A DNA stretch of 34,906 bases from an uncultured euryarchaeote (GTDB lineage: Archaea > Thermoplasmatota > Poseidoniia > Poseidoniales > Poseidoniaceae): assembly GCA_937897365.1 (NCBI GenBank), contig CALCOP010000155.1, forward strand, positions 1-34,906, written 5' to 3'. The first letter of the stretch is position 1. Each line of letters starts with the position of its first letter. This document shows, piece after piece, positions 26,401 to 33,560 of this stretch. A program made the translations under genes and the position numbers. The notes under the pieces were generated by a model that was given only the letters and a program-made list of their open reading frames with translations, was not told the origin of the DNA and searched no databases.

Positions 26401-28501
26401 TCGAGTTCAAACGGGTGTAGAGAATCTCTTCATCTGCAGTAGCGTTTCCTGAATCGACCCAAGCGATGTGGACATTGTTTTGATCATCGGTGAGGAGAGC
26501 TGGGAATACAGAGTTGCCACCGTATGGGCGGTTGCCTGGAAGTCCGGAATTACCTTCTACATTCGAGATTGGAGTGTCTTGAATTTTCTTAATTGCATAG
26601 GTAGAGAGGCCTTGGTCTGCTCCATCCCATGCACCTGCTCCTTGCAATCGTAGCTTGGTGTAGAAGACTTCGTAATTCACGCCCTTTTCGAATCCATAGT
26701 TTCGACCATCCATCCAAGCAATGTGGGTGTTGCCTTGCATATCGACACCAATTGATGGGTGGAATGAATAAGCGTCATCGATGGTTACTCGAGTGTCGTT
26801 AACGACAACAAGATGGCCGTCTGCTCCTGCGCCAGTATCTTCAGCGTAAGAGCCGCCGACAATGGAGTGACCAGTTGCACCAGGAACCCATGATTGATCG
26901 TTGTTCATCTTTCCGTAGGGGTCAAGAATTGACATGTAAATTTCACGGGAATTGTTGGTCGAGATGTAGACCATTGCTTCGACAAGAAGAGCCATTGCGT
27001 TTGCACCGCCGCTTCCGGATGGGAATTCGTATGCTTGGCCACCAGCGTCGGAGCTGCGTAGAGTATTACCCGGACAGTTTCGAGTTGAGGTGGATACAAC
27101 GCTGTTTGGACATTGAACCAAGTCCATGAAGTGAGACTGAATGTTTCCTGCTCCACCGTAACCCTGTCCATAGAGGCCGACTGGAATGACACCAGCGGTA
27201 ATACAGTTGTCGTGAGCCTCTTCTATCGAAGTGAGATCATCTGCTTGCTGAGACGGGTCGCCATCTTTCGGACCTTCATCTGAAACTGGAATAACAATCT
27301 TCGTTGCGTTCGGGTTCCAGCGGTGGTCGTCTTGGGTTGGAGGGTTTCCTGGAACGTTACCATTGGAATCTTTCCATGAGAGACAAGCCCAGTTACTTCC
27401 AGGACCCCAGTCTTCGCCGGAGTATCCAGAATAGGTATTACCGTTGTAAACAGTACCTGGTAACTTGCGGATACCACCAGAATCGTCACCTGGGAATTGC
27501 CCAAGGGGTGTTGTTCGTGGGCCGGTGTTTTGGTTCTTACCAGCACAGTTACCAGAACTTGCAGCACTTGGGAGTGTGTTACCCAAACCGTAGATGGTTT
27601 CGTAAACAGTCATGTTTGCTGTTTCAAGCATTGGCTTAATTCCTTGGAAGTATCCACCTGATGCAAAGTTTCCACCATAAACGACAGTGCATATGTCCGC
27701 CCATTCAGAATACATCGAACCAGAGGTATCGACGACGAAATTCAATTCGACCTTTCCGCCACGAGTATCATCCCAAGCGATTTGAACGTAATCGTTCGCA
27801 TCTACGACGACATCGGGATGACCCTTGTGACCAATGATTGGTGTGAGGAGGGTATCGTCGAAGTTCGTAATGACGGAACCTGTGGCGATGTCTGGGACAA
27901 GCATGGTGTAATAGATTTGAGGCTGATTAAAGAAACGACCGAGTTCGTCATAGGAATCTTCCCACACAATGTGAACTCCACCCTGGCTGTCGATATCGAT
28001 CGCAGGCCAATCACGGTTTTGAGCGCGACTTGAAACGACATAATCGTCAATTGCAGAAAGTGTTCCGTCATCGGACGCCGAACCATCCATTGCCGCTGCC
28101 CACGGATTAAGTACAGTGTAGACAATTTTGTGTTGAGCAGACTTATCTGCCCAAACGATGTGGATTTTGTCGTTTTCATCGACAACCATGTCGGGATGCC
28201 AAATCTTGTGAAGTCCTGGATTCGTGATTTGTGTAGTATCAATCAATGTCTCTCCACGAGGTGAAAGCATGGAGTAGTAGAGGTGGAGGTTATTTCGAGC
28301 CCAAACCACGTGAACATTTCCTTCACTATCAGAGCCAACTGCGGTCTGCGTGTCGGCAGCGGTTCCACCGTCAACAATCTGAATCGCTTCAGTGATAACA
28401 ACGGTGTTTGCTGTGGCAGTTAGAGTTGCTAAAAACAACGTCGAGAGGACGGAAAGCAACATAATCGATACAAGGCTGACTGACTTAATTTTTTGACCCA
28501 T
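23411..28501 (-). CDS. Giant secreted/cell-surface protein (1696 aa): signal peptide, propeller-like repeats with inserted vWA domain, CARDB/NEW3-like beta domains, C-terminal TM anchor
   Basis: N-terminal VSLVSIMLLSVLSTLFLATLTATA; repeats HVVWARN.../HIVWADK.../HIVWEDS.../HIAWMDGR.../HIAWVDSG...; vWA MIDAS-like LNFVVDTSGSMYSEW; C-terminal FAVILLTFALFGVVYLVGRGRR. Confidence 0.85.
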   Translation of the reverse strand: MGQKIKSVSLVSIMLLSVLSTLFLATLTATANTVVITEAIQIVDGGTAADTQTAVGSDSEGNVHVVWARNNLHLYYSMLSPRGETLIDTTQITNPGLHKIWHPDMVVDENDKIHIVWADKSAQHKIVYTVLNPWAAAMDGSASDDGTLSAIDDYVVSSRAQNRDWPAIDIDSQGGVHIVWEDSYDELGRFFNQPQIYYTMLVPDIATGSVITNFDDTLLTPIIGHKGHPDVVVDANDYVQIAWDDTRGGKVELNFVVDTSGSMYSEWADICTVVYGGNFASGGYFQGIKPMLETANMTVYETIYGLGNTLPSAASSGNCAGKNQNTGPRTTPLGQFPGDDSGGIRKLPGTVYNGNTYSGYSGEDWGPGSNWACLSWKDSNGNVPGNPPTQDDHRWNPNATKIVIPVSDEGPKDGDPSQQADDLTSIEEAHDNCITAGVIPVGLYGQGYGGAGNIQSHFMDLVQCPNSVVSTSTRNCPGNTLRSSDAGGQAYEFPSGSGGANAMALLVEAMVYISTNNSREIYMSILDPYGKMNNDQSWVPGATGHSIVGGSYAEDTGAGADGHLVVVNDTRVTIDDAYSFHPSIGVDMQGNTHIAWMDGRNYGFEKGVNYEVFYTKLRLQGAGAWDGADQGLSTYAIKKIQDTPISNVEGNSGLPGNRPYGGNSVFPALLTDDQNNVHIAWVDSGNATADEEILYTRLNSTDLTGPGLTALDPWETVAVTSWASNKLGPNSGSQPSIGMPPAFSNDLGSGAHIAWSDTNKCSEEANNNRFTICYSHVLTGQVDVDFQDGETFYHVIEPGQQTIYNMSMNNSTPGPKDLVADTFGLNISGVPQNWTATLFFADNHTTIMPDTAIFLEGGEDIRFYMRVRAPSVYQADADQIADISVTAKSYKDPAIQSDLVTRTLMDVVHGINLDTSHSMADVEQGQTAIFSITITNTGNVNDRFIFWDPYTLEGQQEWLLPFNWAVNFPTSVELDPGQSVTKNLEVLVPTSEDPGAFVIYLKGWSEGEPIKSIEKGTYDVLELGVFVSIRSTGNIVMEIFDTSEYVDPGECVTYPIDVTKNFDSGSLVFVTPGAPEAKPDTISMDAWRVDNWVVNLDFSNAPGGNSVDVSEPRAWTIPPGAEYITYEVGVEVCAPTGASAGLGPAVILKAYLDGYPRISASKILSTNVNHVYSLVADADIDDVDMMTLDGQEVLPVNPGQQIIVSTTVTNLGNGPDRFDYRLARVTDPAGVDVLWDIDIPRETLKELSRDTDQIFDITMNIPDQVEAGVYMVVFQTFSEESYPDASGRLTRLRFTQSMPVYVQEFYDMQISMDSTVDNAIKTSAPGRIVRFELNITNNGNVPDWPTLNNHTANRDGEALIWNELPGMGALDGWSVEWRLVKQIGTDLTTEEPCEIVASLDTVNGDEDAAIDPATAFADLSDRCVYLESDERYFMPMMDPYTTYPVVAIVKIAPSAVLDTRSIGLKVVSKMGNMAEGGDHDDSPSWAAESLDTNEFIVTLRLRAPNLVLAEVSVSDDTGDVDTTIPVRVVLRNDGNTHATDIEIVLCEYSDASDTDTINEIKKNGCDDESIVMRQVIGALLAPDDSEDYKEIELVLLYPVSAGSHGVYVVVDPSNEIVETQESDNVKPVENELKSTGGIIDVAGEVVGKTALPFAVILLTFALFGVVYLVGRGRRQDVLDRKAEQSSLVSVLAGAED

Positions 28502-28571
28502 AAATACACATCCAAGGCGAGCGTAAAGAAAAGCACAATCTCATGCTACTTAACCGCGCCTCTTACATGTC

Positions 28572-28596
28572 ATTTTTGAAAGAGGATTTTTGAAAG
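28572..28596. repeat. Two perfect 11-bp direct repeats ATTTTTGAAAG, 14 bp start to start
   Basis: 28572-28582 and 28586-28596 read directly; upstream of the giant surface protein gene. Confidence 0.7.
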
Positions 28597-28612
28597 GTCG
28601 AAAATGAATCTG

Positions 28613-29260
28613 TTAGGCCCATTCAGAAGGGTCAAATCCTGATCCAAAAGACATCTTTTCATCGAATTCAATCTCGTGATGTGTGGACTGATCCGGTTCG
28701 CTGTTCGTGGAAGAAGGAGTGCTCTTGCCCTCTTGTTTCGCTTTCACCCAATCATCGACGGGTCCTGGCTTTCCGATGCCTGGCCCGTGTGTGAATTTAA
28801 TTTCATGAATGATGCCGAGTTTTGCTAACCACAGTTTTCGTAGGGTGTGCATAAATTCATTTTTCGTTAATCCATCAAACCAAACAGGAAGGCTGACGTT
28901 GAATGCTTGAAGGGGTCCAACTTTTTGTTCACCCTCGTGCCCCATGTGAATGCCCCAATCAACGCTTGTTCGAATGAGTTGAAGACGAACATCATGAATC
29001 CATTCCAGCCATGCTTCTTTGTCCTCTTTCATGTGAGTAGCCATTTCTTTCTGTTGACCCTCATCCACTCGAGTCATGCTCGAAACGGCGACAAGGTCGC
29101 GACCCTTTGGAATGACAACAGCAAACATGTGCCCTTGAGGTCCTTGGGGATATCGTATCAAGAGATGCATCTCTGCGCGAGGGTCTTTTTGTTCTTTAAC
29201 CACGAGTCTTTCCTGTTGAACCCATTGTCGGATTCTGTGCATCGCATCCCTCTCTGCCAT
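28613..29260 (-). CDS. Hypothetical protein, possibly DUF2299-like
   Basis: ORF of 215 aa; N-terminal VRQERLVVKEQKDPRAEMHLLIRYPQGPQGHMFAVVIPKGRDL-type pattern resembles archaeal DUF2299 from memory (not searched). Confidence 0.5.
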   Translation of the reverse strand: MAERDAMHRIRQWVQQERLVVKEQKDPRAEMHLLIRYPQGPQGHMFAVVIPKGRDLVAVSSMTRVDEGQQKEMATHMKEDKEAWLEWIHDVRLQLIRTSVDWGIHMGHEGEQKVGPLQAFNVSLPVWFDGLTKNEFMHTLRKLWLAKLGIIHEIKFTHGPGIGKPGPVDDWVKAKQEGKSTPSSTNSEPDQSTHHEIEFDEKMSFGSGFDPSEWA

Positions 29261-29336
29261 GCATATGGCAAAACCTCCTCCCGTTTCAAGCGTACTGTTG
29301 AGGCAAACTCTCGTTCTGAGGGTTTAATTGCCGACA

Positions 29337-29579
29337 TCACTCGTTTTGAGTCGTTATTGGTGTGGGCTGCGCAATCGTTGTTAATCGCGGATTGTTCGGC
29401 TGTGACACGTATACTAGAAAGCCCAAAATCCCGCAAACCACAGGTGCGAAAAGGAGGGGCATTATTTCGGCTATAAATTGTTCAAACGCTAAAAGTGAAA
29501 GTCCCATTAAGCCAAGGATATACCTGACAACATTAGTGGTTGAAAACACTTTTTTGGTTAACGACATAAATCGGTTCAT
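29337..29579 (-). CDS. Small two-TM membrane protein, 80 aa
   Basis: MNRFMSLTKKVFSTTNVVRYILGLMGLSLLAFEQFIAEIMPLLFAPVVCGILGFLVYV; preceded by a TATA-like box at leaderless spacing. Confidence 0.55.
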   Translation of the reverse strand: MNRFMSLTKKVFSTTNVVRYILGLMGLSLLAFEQFIAEIMPLLFAPVVCGILGFLVYVSQPNNPRLTTIAQPTPITTQNE

Positions 29580-29601
29580 GAGAGCAATAGTTGAACAGGG
29601 G

Positions 29602-29610
29602 TCATATAAC
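29602..29610 (-). promoter_or_regulatory. Candidate TATA box (GTTATATGA on the minus strand) for the 80-aa ORF
   Basis: About 25-30 nt upstream of the ATG at 29579, consistent with leaderless transcription. Confidence 0.4.
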
Positions 29611-29708
29611 GCTGTGTTTTTCAGTCAAGAACCGCGAAATTGACGCGTATGGCCATCAGTTGAGCGTTTTTCAGTGACGAATGGGGGGTGAAATCTCAAT
29701 TTGCCAAA

Positions 29709-31331
29709 TCAAAGCTTATCCATCTCGTCATGCAAAATTTTGAGGGCTCCACGTAAATTCTGACGATTGGTCTTTTTGAAACGGAATCGTCGTAAAGTTC
29801 GAGTGAAATCACACCAGTCATCCCAGAAAAGAGCCGAGGTTCTGCCACTTAACCAGAAGCATGGCAACATTGCGAAGACAAACGTTGCCTTGGCTAAATT
29901 ATGATGCAATGAAGATGCCCCATACATTGAATACCAATCAAATCCAATCAATGATTCAACAGAGGAATGATACATGTTCTCAATCCCTAATAACCCAAAT
30001 GCCATGAAAGGCCAAAACATAAGAGAACCAAACATTGCTGCAAGGAAGTGATACGATGTCCGAGCATCAACACCCTCATCAGTAGAGTCGCCAAATAGCC
30101 TGCCTACAGCGATTTGTGGCGTGAAACAATAGAAAAACAGCGGCAGGAGTGCAAGTAGAAATGGAAGCCGAACTACCTTTGATGCTGCACGAATCGGGTT
30201 GATTCGACGTAAATCGGTACCCGAAGAATTCAAATCTCGTCCATCAAGTCTTTGCTCCTGCAGTAATCCTGATGCTGCTTTGGCTGGAGTCATCACAGGA
30301 TGTGTGATTGGCGGCAATTCTGCATTATTAACAACCTGTTCATCGGTCATTGGGGGTTGTAAGTGGTTTCTAAAAGCACGTGCAGATTCGACTTCCTCTC
30401 TCCAAGAAAGCGATGGTTGCTTTCTCCTCCGCGCCTCGACATGCCCCATAAGGAGAAGGGCATTGTATTCATCCCAATCTCGCGTATTCGGCGTCATCGG
30501 GACCAACTGAAGGCGCAAGGCATCCCTAAGAGCGAAAACGTGTTCAGCTTCTGGCTCAACCCAATTGCCTTGCGATACTGCTTGGACGAGTTCTTGAGAG
30601 ATATCTTCTTGTTGTATGTGCAGTGGTGCGCCATACTCAATCCAGACGTCCGTCCTAAAATGATCACGACGACGGAAATGAAGACCTATTGGAACAAGTG
30701 CTGGAATCGGTTTATTGTTTGCTTTAGCAATGGCTGCGGCTGCAAATACAGTGCGGAACGGCCCAGTACGGAAACGTAGCATTGAGGATTCATTATGGCT
30801 GGTTCCTTCGGGGAAAAGGACACAGCCAAACCCTGCTGAAATACCAGTTGCCAACATCATCAATGAGCGCCCATTCAATCGAGTTGCTTCTTCCTCAGAA
30901 CACCCCCCCCGAAGGAGCTCTGCTTTCCGAACGACGGGTTGAACCGCTAATTTGCGAGTCCACCAGCCAAGAAGAGGGCGTGTGACTAAATCGTGACGAC
31001 CTCCCATGACGAAATTCTTAGGGTGTTTGAGAACCATTTGCAAGGGGTCAATGAGGCCATTTGTATGCCAGGCACAACACAGATTCCCTCGGTCGATTGG
31101 AAGTGTATCAACACCGGTTACTTCACTGGTCCGAAACTGAACTGCAAGAATACGACGAGCAATCCAGAAAGCGACATTCGACCATAAATAAGAGCCAGGG
31201 ACTTGGCCATCAAACGATGGGATTGGAGTGGTCAGCAATCGATCCATCTTCATATTTTTAGCGGATTTGGAAAGGACTGGCAATTCTTCTCCGTGATGGT
31301 CTACGTTGGTTTGAGGTTCTTGGTCACTCAT
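29709..31331 (-). CDS. Glycerol(-3-phosphate) acyltransferase family protein (PlsC/GPAT-like) with C-terminal TM region
   Basis: Motifs CCAWHTNGLIDPLQM (H-x5-D), GCVLFPEGTSHNESSMLRFRTG; ATG at 31331 overlaps the HIT-gene stop by 4 nt (tracked ORF extends to 31412). Confidence 0.8.
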   Translation of the reverse strand: MSDQEPQTNVDHHGEELPVLSKSAKNMKMDRLLTTPIPSFDGQVPGSYLWSNVAFWIARRILAVQFRTSEVTGVDTLPIDRGNLCCAWHTNGLIDPLQMVLKHPKNFVMGGRHDLVTRPLLGWWTRKLAVQPVVRKAELLRGGCSEEEATRLNGRSLMMLATGISAGFGCVLFPEGTSHNESSMLRFRTGPFRTVFAAAAIAKANNKPIPALVPIGLHFRRRDHFRTDVWIEYGAPLHIQQEDISQELVQAVSQGNWVEPEAEHVFALRDALRLQLVPMTPNTRDWDEYNALLLMGHVEARRRKQPSLSWREEVESARAFRNHLQPPMTDEQVVNNAELPPITHPVMTPAKAASGLLQEQRLDGRDLNSSGTDLRRINPIRAASKVVRLPFLLALLPLFFYCFTPQIAVGRLFGDSTDEGVDARTSYHFLAAMFGSLMFWPFMAFGLLGIENMYHSSVESLIGFDWYSMYGASSLHHNLAKATFVFAMLPCFWLSGRTSALFWDDWCDFTRTLRRFRFKKTNRQNLRGALKILHDEMDKL

Positions 31332-31765
31332 AGGCACACCTCTTGCAATTGAGTCGAAAGGTGCGCAAGTGATTCGTGATCTGGTTCGCTTGAAGGATTT
31401 GCCTGTGGCCACATGGCATGAAGTGTAGAGCCTCCATCTCCATGTGTTCGAGGAATCACGTGCACGTGTACATGAGGAACTTCTTGACCTGCAAGTGGCC
31501 CGTCATGAATACAAACCGTGAAATCATCGGTTTCAAACTGTTGAGAGAGGATATTTTGAACGGTTGCGACGCCTTCAAACAGCGAATTTCTCGCCTCAGT
31601 TGATAATTCGGAGAGGCGCTGAACACTTTGCTTAGGAATAACAAGTGTATGCCCTAATCGGCGTGGAAAAATATCAAGGAATGCGTACCACATTTCACCC
31701 TCAGCAACCTTGTGAGATGGAATGGAGTTTTCCAAGATACGGTCGAAGATGGTCTTCTCGGCCAT
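31328..31765 (-). CDS. HIT family nucleotide-binding protein
   Basis: FLDIFPRRLGHTLVIPK and histidine triad EVPHVHVHVIPR. Confidence 0.93.
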   Translation of the reverse strand: MAEKTIFDRILENSIPSHKVAEGEMWYAFLDIFPRRLGHTLVIPKQSVQRLSELSTEARNSLFEGVATVQNILSQQFETDDFTVCIHDGPLAGQEVPHVHVHVIPRTHGDGGSTLHAMWPQANPSSEPDHESLAHLSTQLQEVCL

Positions 31766-31821
31766 AGCACTGCTACACGGTATCCCTTTTCAGTAGTTCA
31801 CCGGATTTTGATGAAGAGAGG

Positions 31822-33444
31822 TTATTGAGGAGGTAAAATCCAGTTTCCTGTTTTACTCTTGCGAAGAGCGAGCGTATTGACTGCTCCAGTTTGGTCTACT
31901 GTATAATGGTGCAAATGTTCTTCATCGGATTCGCTAAAGTCAGAACGATAGTGGCACCCTCGAGATTCCTTGCGAGCGAGAGCCGATTGTGCAGCGACGA
32001 GGGAAAGGCGTGCGGATGCTTGAGCACGAGCGATTTCTACAAGGTTCGTATTCGCAATTAAGGATGCTTGATCTACGTGTATTGATTCAGCAAGAACGCC
32101 CGCAGCCTCGAGTGATTCGATTGCCGATTGAAGTTCGCCTTCGCTACGATTGTATCCGAGAGCACTTTGCACTGTTTCGCGAACTTTCGTGACGACGTGC
32201 CCGATACGTACGACGCCTTCTTCAGAGGAGTCGGAAACTGCGGAATAGTCCGCTTGGGCTTCTTGTTCGGCTTCATGAGCAGCTTGTGCATTCGCAAACT
32301 TGCGGTGTTTGACCCACTCACCTGCATGTGCTCCAGCAGCAGCCCCCCCAAGTAATGCGTCGAGCATATGATTACCTGGCAAAAAATCTGCGCCATGGAA
32401 ACCAGAACACGAGGCTTCTCCAGCAGCATACAAACCTGTGAACCAACGAGACCATGTCGAGAGAATTGCACGGCCTGATTCATCGACCGTCACTCCACCA
32501 AGAGTCGTGTAAGGTCGTGCTTCAATTTCAATTGTTTGCCGAGTCATGTCGATACCTGTACGCTGTTTGATGCTACGGAATGTGGCTTTCCACCAGACAG
32601 ATGAATCACCCAAATCACGCGCATCAATGACGGGTCGAGAAGCGTTTGAGACTGCCTGACAAAGAGCATCCAATCCACCATCGCCAACTTCGATATCTGA
32701 GCCGTTTGCTTCATGTAAAGTAGCTCCATCATGGAGGAGTCCAAGAGGGAGTATCATGTTCGTATCCTTAATTCCGAGCGGCGTATGTGCAATAAATTCC
32801 ATGTTGCGCAAAGGAACTCCTGCCCGTAGGGCAAGGTCCAGCCCAAGTCCAACGGCTCCGTGGCTGAAGGCACCTGCAAACCCACCATCTGCAAGAATTA
32901 CTGCTTTTGCTTGCAAAGCAGCGATTCTACCGTTCACCAAGTCGACGACAGTGACTCCACTCACGGACTGATTGGTATGAATAAGAGAGAGGGGGAGATG
33001 GTCTCCACGACGAGTGACACCGTGTCGCATGCATTGCTCTTCAAGGACGCGTTGAATTTCACGGCCGGTCGCATCACCAGCATCCGCATTTCGAGCCATA
33101 CCATGACCAGGTGCCTTTCGAACCATGGGAATGCCGTGAGCGTCACGTCGAAAATTAACGCCCCATCGCTCAAGCAGGTCGACTTGGCGTACTGCATCAG
33201 CGGTTCGGGATGCAACAATGTCTTGGTCGTTGAGATAACAACCAGCACGGATTGCATCTTCACGATGATCACGATTATTTGATTCCAAGAGTGATGCAGC
33301 AAGTCCATCCAAGGCAAGATGCGTATCGCTGCCCAAGGCATTCACAGAAAGAACCAATGTCGAAGCCCCTTGCTTTGCAGATTCTGCTGCTGAACGAAGG
33401 GCTGCTGGCCCATCACCCAATACAATAACATCCCATGCTTCCAA
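31822..33444 (-). CDS. FAD-dependent oxidoreductase, SdhA/FrdA/NadB-like but divergent
   Basis: DVIVLGDGPAALRSAAESAKQGASTLVL (Rossmann), AKAVILADGGFAGAF, FTGLYAAGEASCSGFHGADFLPGNHMLDALLGGAAAGAHAG. Confidence 0.85.
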   Translation of the reverse strand: MEAWDVIVLGDGPAALRSAAESAKQGASTLVLSVNALGSDTHLALDGLAASLLESNNRDHREDAIRAGCYLNDQDIVASRTADAVRQVDLLERWGVNFRRDAHGIPMVRKAPGHGMARNADAGDATGREIQRVLEEQCMRHGVTRRGDHLPLSLIHTNQSVSGVTVVDLVNGRIAALQAKAVILADGGFAGAFSHGAVGLGLDLALRAGVPLRNMEFIAHTPLGIKDTNMILPLGLLHDGATLHEANGSDIEVGDGGLDALCQAVSNASRPVIDARDLGDSSVWWKATFRSIKQRTGIDMTRQTIEIEARPYTTLGGVTVDESGRAILSTWSRWFTGLYAAGEASCSGFHGADFLPGNHMLDALLGGAAAGAHAGEWVKHRKFANAQAAHEAEQEAQADYSAVSDSSEEGVVRIGHVVTKVRETVQSALGYNRSEGELQSAIESLEAAGVLAESIHVDQASLIANTNLVEIARAQASARLSLVAAQSALARKESRGCHYRSDFSESDEEHLHHYTVDQTGAVNTLALRKSKTGNWILPPQ

Positions 33445-33560
33445 GGTCTCACATCCGGTAATTTATCGCAAGTGGCTCTCATGCATAAGCAAAGCGCTTG
33501 AATGGCCTCGCATCTTATTCGAGTTGAACATAAAAATCATTCTGAGCCCAACTGTATTGG

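Noticed and set aside
33493-33505. CGCTTGAATGG near the flavoprotein gene, as another CTTGAAA element
   Set aside because: Differs at the last A and points away from any predicted start codon.
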